From positions 1-64,000 of the forward strand of contig CAINNJ010000001.1 in NCBI GenBank assembly GCA_903851195.1: a stretch of 64,000 nt of DNA, read 5' to 3'. How positions within the stretch are numbered: position 1 is the first letter of the stretch; every line of letters starts with the position of its first letter. This document shows positions 17,780-24,812 of this stretch, in pieces. Under the pieces are notes generated by a model that had not been told where the DNA came from, searched no databases, and saw nothing but the letters and a program-made list of their open reading frames with translations. The DNA comes from an uncultured Acidobacteriia bacterium (GTDB lineage: Bacteria > Acidobacteriota > Terriglobia > Bryobacterales > Bryobacteraceae). A program made the position numbers and the translations under genes.

Positions 17780-18187
17780 ATGACCACGCGCAAACCGTAC
17801 CCCACCCGAAGAATGGCCGACGCCTTCCTCGACTTCGCAAGCCCTCTGCTCGACGCCCCCCAACGCCTCCCGCTCTTTGACATCCTGAACGACGACATGC
17901 CGGAGTGGGTCGCCCGGGAACTGCTCGGGATGGCCTACACCACCTGGAACGCCGTTGTTTTTGCCGACGTGCTCGAAAATCCGCGCCACCTGAATGAACT
18001 GCGCCGCCAGACCGCGCCCGATCCCGATTTCTCCGCCTTAATCGAACAGTTGATCGACCGCAAACGCACCCTCTTCGCCGACGACCAGCGCACCATCGGA
18101 AAATGGGAAATGACGTGGACGCCCTCCGGCATCAGCCTCACCGCCGTCGCCCACGACACCTGGGCGGCCCTGGGTCGCCCGAATTAA
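17780..18187 (+). CDS. conserved-looking small protein, unknown function
   Basis: A 135-residue soluble protein rich in acidic and aromatic residues, with no signal peptide, membrane segment or recognised motif. It looks helical (PEWVARELLGMAYTTWNAVVFADVLE). It is followed by a degraded toxin gene on the other strand, so it marks the edge of the accessory pocket. Confidence 0.55.
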   Translation: MTTRKPYPTRRMADAFLDFASPLLDAPQRLPLFDILNDDMPEWVARELLGMAYTTWNAVVFADVLENPRHLNELRRQTAPDPDFSALIEQLIDRKRTLFADDQRTIGKWEMTWTPSGISLTAVAHDTWAALGRPN

Positions 18188-18220
18188 CCGACCAAACGAT
18201 TCGAAGCGCGTGGGACTCGG

Positions 18221-18557
18221 TCATCGCGGGCCATCGGGCGGCAGTTCGACCTCCGCGAAACTACCCGGCGACGCGGCGTTCACGGCGTCGGCGATTTGTG
18301 GTAACCGTCGCTTGACGAGTCCCCAGCGGAGTTGCGTGAGAATCACCAGCGCGATCCTTCGGGCCCGCGAGGTTCTGCTGGTAACGGATATTTTTATCCG
18401 CCGTCACCAGAACGTCGAAGCCCGACTCTTCGGCATTCCGCAGCAGTTCGCCGTTCCTCGCCTCTGCCCAACCTCGCTCCCGCGCCTCGACGACGGAATG
18501 GCCTGTCAGCGCGCGAGCGACGCCGCGCGGGACGTTGTTGTCCGGCAGTACCAGCAC
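18221..18557 (-). pseudogene. frameshifted PIN-like (DUF5615-type) toxin
   Basis: Reading starts at a GTG directly after the antitoxin stop: LVLPDNNVPRGVARALTGHS... TADKNIRYQQNLAG, the N-terminal two thirds of a PIN-like ribonuclease toxin. After QQNLAG the frame is lost, but the next frame continues with the family C-terminus (IALVILTQLRWGLVKRRLPQ ... FAEVELP). The total span is 3n+1 bases, consistent with one inserted base near 18360. The protein made in frame would lack the conserved last third. Confidence 0.8.
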
Positions 18558-18806
18558 TCAGTAACTCGGCGCTTTGTCGAGGCTGCGCGCCGCGAATTCA
18601 AGCACGGCATTGATCTCGTCCCGGTTCACCGGATACTGCTCGATGATTTCGTCAATCGTCATGCCGTCTTCGAGATTCTCAAAGACGACCTGAACGGGTG
18701 TCCGCGAATTGCGGAAAGTCCACGCGCCGCTCACCCTTCCGGGCACGCTCTCTACGGCGGGGCATTTCGACCAGTCAAGAGTGGCTTCCATCTTTCTCGG
18801 CTCCAT
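18558..18806 (-). CDS. DUF433 antitoxin
   Basis: About 82 residues from MEPRKMEATLDW (ATG 18791 is an alternative with GGAG upstream). It has the compact DUF433 helix-turn-helix core: a short beta start, the TPVQVVFENLEDGMTIDEII helix and the turn YPVNRDEINAVLEFA. Such proteins neutralise PIN-like toxins encoded next to them. Its stop abuts the toxin GTG, so the pair was translationally coupled. The toxin is frameshifted while this frame is intact. Confidence 0.82.
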   Translation of the reverse strand: MEPRKMEATLDWSKCPAVESVPGRVSGAWTFRNSRTPVQVVFENLEDGMTIDEIIEQYPVNRDEINAVLEFAARSLDKAPSY

Positions 18807-18962
18807 GTTCAGATTACCCCGACCGCGAATCGTGTGGGAAGCCACCCGGTGAAAGCGCGCTGCAGCCAGCCTGGAGGTTGTCGGCGGTGATTTTAAGCCG
18901 GACTCTTGCCTGCGGCGGCTTTCTTACTCAGGGCGGCCGGCCGCGTCATGTTGTCACCCGCC

Positions 18963-19466
18963 TTAACCCATGCTGACGAGAAGCTCGTCAAGTTGATCGA
19001 GCGACTCCGGCAGCCCGCCGGTCGATCCGGAGTCGACCGCGTCGTCGAGCGCTTCCCTCGAAGGATAAAGATCGTGTACCACCAACAAAGTCTTGCCGGC
19101 GCTTTCTTCGAAGGTCACCGTGGTGACGGTCACGCCGCTGTCGCCTTCTTCGTTCGTCCAGACAAGGCGCGAGTGCGGTGTCACTTCGCGGTACTCGCCG
19201 AAGAACTCCATGGTCGAACCCTGGTGGCTGAATACCAAACGGTACCCGCCTCCGGCACGAACATCCATCTCGCAGGAAAGCAGGGTCAGACCACACGACT
19301 CCGGCACCCACCACCTCCGGAACAGTTCCGCCCTGGTCCACGCCTCGAACACGAGGCGCGCGGGGCCGTTGACCGTTCGCGTGACAACCAGTTCGCGTTC
19401 CGACTTCCGTTCCACCGCCGCGCTGTTCTTCGCCGGGCCGGCCTCAGTCTCTCTTCTTTCGTCCAT
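18963..19466 (-). CDS. AHSA1/SRPBCC-domain protein
   Basis: A 167-residue START-like protein: RTVNGPARLVFEAWTRAELFRRWWVP, then GGGYRLVF, FFGEYREVTPHSRLVWT and the C-terminal LDQLDELL helix. In many genomes such genes follow an ArsR-type repressor, and here its start overlaps the end of a broken ArsR gene. Ligand unknown. Just beyond its stop (18893-18950) a short minus-strand tail ending in Lys/Ala repeats may be the last codons of a lost third gene; that is weak. Confidence 0.85.
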   Translation of the reverse strand: MDERRETEAGPAKNSAAVERKSERELVVTRTVNGPARLVFEAWTRAELFRRWWVPESCGLTLLSCEMDVRAGGGYRLVFSHQGSTMEFFGEYREVTPHSRLVWTNEEGDSGVTVTTVTFEESAGKTLLVVHDLYPSREALDDAVDSGSTGGLPESLDQLDELLVSMG

Positions 19467-19759
19467 CGGCTTTCTCCTTCCGTTTCAGTTCTTCGACAAG
19501 CTTATCCGGTTCGTCGAAGCGTGCGCCCCAAAGCTGGCGATACCTCTCCATCCATGCCGCCGCGTCCTGCAGTCCGCACGCGGCCGACCTTTTCCGTGGT
19601 AACGAGCCCCGCCTGCTCCAGGACGCCCACATGCTTCGTCATGCCCGTGAGAGTCATGTGGAACTTCGCCGCAAGGGCCGTGATCGAAGCATCGGCACGC
19701 CCCGGATGTTCCGGAACGCCGCGCCGGGTGGTAGTCCGGGAGCGAGAATACTGAACCAC
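19444..19759 (-). pseudogene. decayed ArsR-family repressor
   Basis: The segment ITALAAKFHMTLTGMTKHVGV then LEQAGLVTTEKVGRVRT is the recognition-helix core of an ArsR repressor of the AHSA1-linked type. The N-terminal helix (normally about ten residues before the DPTRR motif) is missing, and after VRT the frame breaks. The family C-terminus LQDAAAWMERYRQLWGARFDE ends in the neighbouring frame. At least two separate deletions are needed, which points to decay rather than one sequencing error. A TATGCT box lies 7 bases before GTG 19759. Confidence 0.75.
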
Positions 19760-19766
19760 GTGGCTC

Positions 19767-19772
19767 AGCATA
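19767..19772 (-). promoter_or_regulatory. -10 box TATGCT before broken arsR, leaderless type
   Basis: TATGCT on the minus strand ends 7 bases before GTG 19759, the same geometry as intact genes in this window. The promoter may still drive the AHSA1 gene. Confidence 0.35.
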
Positions 19773-19981
19773 CAGCACGGATTCACGGCACTCACCGCCA
19801 GGCTTGAGCGCGCCCTGCATTGCACGGCCGTTCACCTCAACTCACGATCAACGGCGTGGCTGTCAGCGTCGGCAGCGGGTGGATCGTCGGGCATTCGGAG
19901 GTCGGGTGCGGAAAACGGCGCTCATCCGTAGTAACCTGGCGTGGCGTCCTGTAGAGATCTTCGGTAGACGATCGCTTAGGT

Positions 19982-20722
19982 TTAGCTGACACTTTCGAGT
20001 TCGATCCAGGGACCATCGGGAGTCGAACCGTACTCGGTGCGCTTCGGCAGTCGAACGCTCCCGGGGAAAGTCAATTCAACGACTTCCGAAGGTCTACCAG
20101 CAAAACGATCTGAGCTGACGAATGTACCAGGTCCACGGGGACTTGCTCGACCCTTGGAATATCTTGGCGATCCCGAGTTAAATCGGCAGAACATGGGTTC
20201 GACCCCACTGTTGTCGGTTATTAGGTCGCGAGTCGACACTCTTAGAAGCGCACAGGCCGCTTTCGGCGGCACCACGAGAATGAGGAACTCGGCGGATTTG
20301 GCCGCCGGAAGCGAGTCCGTTGTGCGCGAGTTTCTCAAAAGGACCGGATTTTCGGATTTGTAACGGGCAAAGTGCCTCCGGCCGTATGGGCTTGGGCCAG
20401 TAGCGGACCCGGGCCAGAAAAATACTAGTTTGTTGAGTTGCTCAATAAAATCGGGTAGCTGCCACCCGTCTTCGAATGCAATGTTCGCGGCGTGTAGAGG
20501 GGCCTGATCCCGAAGCTGAGTATCGACTACGACTCCAGGTACTCGAATTGACATGTGGGTCGGTCGGCGCTGCCTCAGCAATTCGGGGAGGTTCGCTTTG
20601 CCAATCAGTTCAGACGCTGATTCCAGGCGGCGTTGTTGACGGATTGTGGGGAAATTGTCCTTGGACGTCAGGTGGTAGACCCAAGGTCGCGCACCAATAA
20701 AAGTGTTCAAATCGAACGGCAT
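19982..20722 (-). CDS. DarT-like / ART-fold candidate (DUF7002-type)
   Basis: A 246-residue soluble protein. The start WVYHLTSKDNFPTIRQQRRL resembles the NAD-binding opening of DarT-like ADP-ribosyltransferases (YHxTxxxN). Later motifs are VFFWPG (100-105), GRRHFARY (114-121) and a Gly/Pro/Arg-rich SGSPRYSKG loop near 190, a pattern I associate with the uncharacterised DUF7002 group. No antitoxin macrodomain lies beside it. GC content is lower than the core genes. The ART assignment is by motif resemblance only. Confidence 0.55.
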   Translation of the reverse strand: MPFDLNTFIGARPWVYHLTSKDNFPTIRQQRRLESASELIGKANLPELLRQRRPTHMSIRVPGVVVDTQLRDQAPLHAANIAFEDGWQLPDFIEQLNKLVFFWPGSATGPSPYGRRHFARYKSENPVLLRNSRTTDSLPAAKSAEFLILVVPPKAACALLRVSTRDLITDNSGVEPMFCRFNSGSPRYSKGRASPRGPGTFVSSDRFAGRPSEVVELTFPGSVRLPKRTEYGSTPDGPWIELESVS

Positions 20723-20924
20723 GATCGTGTAGTCCTAAGCATATGCCCCCCCCCGCGGGCGGAACGGACTTGTGACCGCACTCGTCCCCACTGCCATGTA
20801 GCCGTCGACCTGAGGAATCTCAGGCTGCTGCCCACCGGACCAATACCGGCAAGCCGTTGTATCCGCCGAAGTCAGGCATATGGACGCAAAACGCCCAAAC
20901 CTTTCATTGGTGGCGCAGGATTCC

Positions 20925-21256
20925 TTACTCTTCGGCAATGACCGCAATCCGGGCACGCAGGACCGGCGCATGATCTGCCACTGTCTGCCACACCAGCGGC
21001 CAATAGATGCCGAAGTACTCATGCACCAGAATATTGCGCAAACCTACAATGTCCTGCCACGGCACCTCACTGTGTCGCGCCTTCATCTCGGCACTCAGCC
21101 TCGCGACCGCTTCTCCCACATGGTGAGCCTTTGTGCAGCCGCGTAGCACAGCGTCTCATCGGCCAGAAAATCAGACTCCGTCTTGTTGCGAACCGCCTTC
21201 GCAATCCAGTCGAGGGCTTCCAGTATGTCGCCGAGGCGCTGATCGTCACGCCGCAT
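20925..21256 (-). pseudogene. hepT: frameshifted HepT (HEPN) toxin
   Basis: The N-terminal half reads MRRDDQRLGDILEALDWIAK then AVRNKTESDFLADETLCYAA. At QRLTM the frame breaks, and the next frame continues VGEAVARLSAEMKARHSEVP then WQDIVGLRNILVHEYFGIYW to the normal end. The span is 3n+2, so one base (a G in a GGTGGG context near 21120) is missing. The HEPN active site R-x4-H (RNILVH) is preserved but lies downstream of the break, so no active toxin is expected. Its ATG overlaps the MNT stop by 11 bases. Confidence 0.82.
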
Positions 21257-21551
21257 AAATCTGGCGGGCTTCGGCAAGCACGCTGGAGCGGATTAACGGC
21301 TTCAGTGCCGGTTTGACTGCAAGATCGACACGTCGACCGAGGAGGTTAGTGAGTTCGCGGGCCAGGGCTGAAACACCAATCAGCCCGGGGCGTGCCCCTG
21401 GCAGAAAATCGACGAGGAGATCGAAATCGCTGTCTGGTCGCATCTGCCCGCGAGCGGCTGAACCGAAGAGCGAAAGCTCCTTCACATGGTACAGGCGGCA
21501 GATATCGGCAATCTCGGATTCCTGCAACTCGATTTCGGCGGCGATGGTCAT
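21246..21551 (-). CDS. mntA: MNT-type nucleotidyltransferase antitoxin
   Basis: A 101-residue minimal nucleotidyltransferase. The motif LSLFGSAARGQMRPDSDFDL gives GSxARG and the DxD metal ligands. In MNT/HepT pairs this enzyme AMPylates and silences HepT. ATG 21551 is chosen because AAGGGG sits 9 bases upstream and the longer start adds atypical residues. The gene is intact and coupled to the broken hepT. Confidence 0.85.
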   Translation of the reverse strand: MTIAAEIELQESEIADICRLYHVKELSLFGSAARGQMRPDSDFDLLVDFLPGARPGLIGVSALARELTNLLGRRVDLAVKPALKPLIRSSVLAEARQIYAA

Positions 21552-21645
21552 GGAGAGCAACCCCTTCATATCATTATCCGATGGTCAGGATGCCGTGATC
21601 AGGTTCCCAGCAAGGAAAGCTCCACAAAGAGCGTCATCGGCAGAT

Positions 21646-21787
21646 TTCACCGGCTCAGTGACCCCGCCCCCCTAAGCGGGCCCCGGAAGACTCCCGCTTC
21701 TCCGGCGGAACCTTCACCTTCTCGCCCTCCTAATGAACAGCAGCACCCGCCACTACCGTCTCCATCCGCGCCGGCCTTCACATCACC
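21646..21787 (-). pseudogene. decayed duplicate of the efp 3' end
   Basis: About 140 bases match the last codons and immediate downstream sequence of efp at 26369-26517, in the same orientation, with scattered mismatches and small indels. Shared blocks include CCTTCACCTTCTCGCCCTC and CCGTCTCCATCCGCGCCGG. The efp frame is not open here. It looks like a displaced gene end, as left when an element inserts at the 3' end of a gene. The rest of 21552-21966 shows nothing else I can name. Confidence 0.75.
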
Positions 21788-21946
21788 AATGCCGTCCTCA
21801 CCGGGATGCGGCGCAGCCAGGCGTGCGTCCTTCAGGCGGCCCGCCTGCGGAGCCCAACCCAGGACAGCTCACCTGCGTTTCTGAAGCGCGTGCAAAGCAC
21901 ACGACAGGAACAGCTCTCAACAATCACCCCGGCTGACACGCCAGGC

Positions 21947-22242
21947 GTTTAGACTGGAGGTAGCCTATGTCGGATTGGCAACCTCGGCCCTATCAGGACT
22001 ACGAGTGGATTGTGGCGGACCCGGAACTCCTGGGCGGCAAACTCGCCATCCGGGGCACGCGTCTCTCGGTCGAACTCATCCTCGAATGCCTCGCAAATGG
22101 CATGTCCCTCGCCGACATCGACGAATCTTTCCACAATGCGTTCCCCCACGCCGCTCTGCACGAGGTTCTGAAGGTCGCGTCGGCCTTTGCCGGCTCTTTC
22201 CATGCGACTGCTTGACGCAAACCTGGACATCCACCTCGTGGA
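21947..22242 (+). repeat. direct repeat, copy A (DUF433 plus toxin start)
   Basis: Runs from GTTTAGAC through the DUF433 gene into the first 13 toxin codons, ending at CTCGTGGA. It matches 24381-24677; within the 249-bp antitoxin I count nine mismatches by eye. Confidence 0.85.
21967..22215 (+). CDS. DUF433 antitoxin, copy A
   Basis: An 82-residue protein starting MSDWQPRPYQDYEWIVADPE, with LGGKLAIRGTRLSVELILEC and the second helix pair DIDESFHNAFPHAALHEVLK, the standard DUF433 fold. It normally binds the DUF5615 PIN-like toxin encoded immediately downstream. TGGAGGTAGCCT upstream provides a ribosome binding site. It differs from copy B by three residues. The toxin start overlaps its stop by 14 bases but the toxin is internally deleted. 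Confidence 0.85.
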   Translation: MSDWQPRPYQDYEWIVADPELLGGKLAIRGTRLSVELILECLANGMSLADIDESFHNAFPHAALHEVLKVASAFAGSFHATA

Positions 22243-22409
22243 GCGTGGTGGTTGTAACACTTCCGCAATTGCCCTCCGGCCGCTACCTCGCCACCTTTGA
22301 GGCCAGTTGGACAGCCTCGCCAATTCAGCCGCAACCGGGAAAAATCATGGTCTGGCCCGAAGTTTCCGGACGAAGCGGACCGGGACCTCACCCCGAGGGA
22401 AGCTTTTGA
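22202..22409 (+). pseudogene. internally deleted DUF5615 toxin
   Basis: It starts MRLLDANLDIHLVE, the usual toxin N-terminus, and then jumps, in another frame, to SVVVVTLPQLPSGRYLATFE...PIQPQPGKIMVWP, the toxin C-terminus. The central part, which carries most of the PIN-like active site, is absent. The in-frame product would be a short peptide ending near 22300. Confidence 0.8.
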
Positions 22410-22443
22410 CAACAGCAACTCTGAAGCGCAATCTCTCGATCCA

Positions 22444-23223
22444 CTATCTTCCGGTGAAGCCTCTCCGGAAAGCCCGAATTTGACCGCGAAAGCTCGTCGC
22501 CGCAAAATCAGCTTCGTCATCGAACGTGCCCTCTTCGTCCGGAGCCAGAACCCGTCCGAAAAATTGCTTCACAAATCCGGCATCGTCGCCGGTCGCCAGC
22601 GCGCGCAAATCGAGGCCGGGAAGGAACGCGTTCGCGAATTCGAAATCCGGCAGCTCCGCATCGAAGACAGCGTCGGAAAACAGGCGATCGCTGTCCTGTT
22701 CATAGCGGCGCAGCACGCTCCGAATATCCTGAAGATCCTTGGCGCGCCGGTACGGGTCATCTACCCAGGCAACTATCTTTAACAGCACCGTGACGATGGG
22801 CGGTGCAACGCGGATAGTCATTCCTCCCGTCAGCCTGACTTCGACCGCGCGGGCGAACACGTGATCGAAACCGGCCAGGCTCATCCTGAACTGACTCGCG
22901 GGCCACGTGATCGAACCGCCGCTGCGGAGTTCAGCACCGGCCGGCAAGAGGTCTATGATCGTCCGGCGCGGAGCGATCCAGCGGTGCTCCTGCTTCGGTG
23001 CCGCCGTCCAGCCGATGGCCCCTAACCGCATTGTCAAACGCCCGAACTCATCGAAGTCGAGCGCAACCGTGAGGTCGATATCGCGTGTAAAGCGCCCCAG
23101 GTCGCCCATGAGAATCAGCAGAGATGTCGCGCCGATCACGACCAGGTCGGCGCCCACCTCTTCGCAGATTTCGCAAATCCCCGCCAAATCCGCGATTTGG
23201 TCGGGCGTGAGGATGTCACTCAC
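22444..23223 (-). CDS. AbiEii-type nucleotidyltransferase toxin
   Basis: A 259-residue protein. The segment GATSLLILMGDLGRFTRDID (residues 31-50) is the nucleotidyltransferase core with the acidic pair, and later AxDLQDIRSVL fits the AbiEii/AbiGii family. The GTG start 23223 overlaps the antitoxin stop as GTGA; a longer reading frame upstream lies inside the antitoxin gene and is rejected. Family members inhibit growth and give abortive infection when unneutralised. This pair appears intact, unlike the other TA loci nearby. Confidence 0.85.
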   Translation of the reverse strand: MSDILTPDQIADLAGICEICEEVGADLVVIGATSLLILMGDLGRFTRDIDLTVALDFDEFGRLTMRLGAIGWTAAPKQEHRWIAPRRTIIDLLPAGAELRSGGSITWPASQFRMSLAGFDHVFARAVEVRLTGGMTIRVAPPIVTVLLKIVAWVDDPYRRAKDLQDIRSVLRRYEQDSDRLFSDAVFDAELPDFEFANAFLPGLDLRALATGDDAGFVKQFFGRVLAPDEEGTFDDEADFAATSFRGQIRAFRRGFTGR

Positions 23224-24272
23224 TGCAGGAATTCCCGACGAAATTCCTCCGCCGCCTCCCGCGCTCGCGGATCGCCCGCATTTAACAACTCCGCATAGAC
23301 CAGCCACGGAGGCGCCACCATTTTGCCCCCGAACTCACGCCAATAGACGAGGCTGCCAAAAGGTTTGAGCAACACCACCGGGCCGGTCCGATCGGGAAAC
23401 AGCCGCAGGGTGCGCTGGTGTTCGGCGCCCAGAAAAACGGGAACCTCGGAACTCCGAAAAAAATGTTGCATCGCATCGGCGGCCGCACCTCCCGTTAACG
23501 CATACGGTATATTCTGCGCTGCCGCGTCGTGCGCCAGTCGCGCCACGAACTGCTCGACGGATGGTTCCTGGTACCGGAACCGGCCAAGCACCAGCTTCGG
23601 CCGCAGAATCTGGTTGTACCCTGAGACCAGCCGGTCTCTGAGTTCACGCGCAGCGTCGGCGGATACGTCAGCGCCTTGCGCCGTGAAGATTCGCTCCTGA
23701 GTAAACCGGAGGCGGAGTTCGGCGACTTTGCTCTTGCTGAGTCCAACGGCGTCGGCGAGGTCGCGCACGCTCCGATTCGCCGGTTCCGGGTGAACGGCAA
23801 GTTGAAACAGGAACTGAACCGCCGCCCGGGTCAGACCCTCGGACTCCGGCGGTTTCGGCGGCCGGCGCTCGCCGATCACAGTCCAGTTATATTCATCGCC
23901 CAGTGCCAGATGTATATTGCCGGCCTCGTCGGCGAACGAAATGCCCGCGTCAACGAAACTCTTCGCGGTCGGCGCGGCCACGTAGGGCGCCAGCACGAGT
24001 GCTTCACTATTTGTGACATTGGATACGCCGCCCTGCAGGGCCTTCCATTCAGCTTGAATCTGGCCGATCAAAGCATTCACCATGCTGCGGTCGAGCCAGG
24101 ATCTCTTCACAATGAGGACAAGGCGGTGCTTGCCCCGCGGCGTCGTGATTTCGAGGATGCGGTTGGCGTTCCGATCACCGGACCCGGCAGGAACGAGGCG
24201 GAGATTCCGCACGAAAGGCACAGCCCGAAGCCGATCAAACTGGGGTTCAGCGTTTGTCGGTTCAACAGCCAT
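23220..24272 (-). CDS. AbiEi-type antitoxin/transcriptional repressor
   Basis: A 350-residue protein of the AbiEi family of type IV toxin-antitoxin systems. A winged helix lies near residues 165-200 (RSVRDLADAVGLSKSKVAEL), and the C-terminal half holds a nucleotidyltransferase-like region with TGGAAADAMQHFF. Such proteins repress their own operon by binding inverted repeats. The ATG is preceded by TAGAAT 9 bases upstream and by TGTCC/GGACA motifs. It is translationally coupled to AbiEii by a four-base overlap. Confidence 0.85.
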   Translation of the reverse strand: MAVEPTNAEPQFDRLRAVPFVRNLRLVPAGSGDRNANRILEITTPRGKHRLVLIVKRSWLDRSMVNALIGQIQAEWKALQGGVSNVTNSEALVLAPYVAAPTAKSFVDAGISFADEAGNIHLALGDEYNWTVIGERRPPKPPESEGLTRAAVQFLFQLAVHPEPANRSVRDLADAVGLSKSKVAELRLRFTQERIFTAQGADVSADAARELRDRLVSGYNQILRPKLVLGRFRYQEPSVEQFVARLAHDAAAQNIPYALTGGAAADAMQHFFRSSEVPVFLGAEHQRTLRLFPDRTGPVVLLKPFGSLVYWREFGGKMVAPPWLVYAELLNAGDPRAREAAEEFRREFLQ

Positions 24273-24273
24273 T

Positions 24274-24316
24274 TGTCCGTAATTCTATCATGTCCATTTT
24301 TTTTGGACACCGGACA
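24274..24316 (-). promoter_or_regulatory. abiEi promoter and GGACA/TGTCC operator candidate
   Basis: On the minus strand, TGTCC, an A-rich 9-base spacer and GGACA (24291-24309) form an inverted repeat at the -35 position of a TAGAAT box (24282-24287). Two further half-motifs flank it (24274-24278 and 24312-24316), making four occurrences in 43 bases. Position and symmetry suit autoregulation by AbiEi. Confidence 0.5.
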
Positions 24317-24401
24317 GACAGGCCGCTCTCAGGCGGTATTGGAGAGGGCGGGTTGGAATCTGGGACCGGCAGCTCTGCCTGTTTAGACGTGGAAGTAACC
24401 C

Positions 24402-24650
24402 ATGTCGGATTGGCAACCCCGCCCCTATCAGGACTACGAGTGGATTGTGGCGGACCCGGAACTCCTGGGCGGCAAACTCGCCATCCGGGGCACGCGCATC
24501 TCGGTCGAACTCATCCTCGAATGCCTCGCGAATGCCATGTCCCTCGCCGACATCGACGAATCTTTCCACAATGCGTTCCCCCACGCCGCCCTCCACGAGG
24601 TTCTGAAGGTCGCGTCGGCCTTTGCCGGCTCTTTCCATGTGACTGCTTGA
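24402..24650 (+). CDS. DUF433 antitoxin, copy B
   Basis: 82 residues, identical to copy A except Leu/Ile, Gly/Ala and Ala/Val at three positions, all conservative. The frame is intact. The downstream toxin is reduced to a few codons, and its ATG is followed at once by TGA because of the same base change that turned Ala into Val here, so the toxin start is dead even before the truncation. Confidence 0.85.
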   Translation: MSDWQPRPYQDYEWIVADPELLGGKLAIRGTRISVELILECLANAMSLADIDESFHNAFPHAALHEVLKVASAFAGSFHVTA

Positions 24651-24677
24651 CGCAAACCTGGACATCCACCTCGTGGA
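24637..24677 (+). pseudogene. toxin 5' remnant after DUF433 copy B
   Basis: The first 13 codons of the DUF5615 toxin are recognisable (LLDANLDIHLVE), but codon 2 is TGA instead of CGA and the sequence then diverges completely. Confidence 0.75.
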
Positions 24678-24812
24678 ATCCGCCGCGCCGTCCTCAGATG
24701 GACTGCAACACGACGGAGAATCGCGGCTGGGAGACTCTCGGCAATAGCGAACTGATTGCCGCCGCACTGTAAGATGAAACTTTGTAATGATCTTTCCTGT
24801 GCTGAACCATCT

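Larger units (their letters stand above)
24381..24677 (+). repeat. direct repeat, copy B (DUF433 plus toxin start)
   Basis: Second copy of the 296-bp unit. It stops matching at CTCGTGGA, the same base where the toxin of copy A is broken. The AbiE operon lies between the two copies. Confidence 0.85.

Noticed and set aside
20735-21022. 95-codon minus-strand frame over hepT
   Set aside because: It reads the hepT sequence in the wrong frame and has no family signature.
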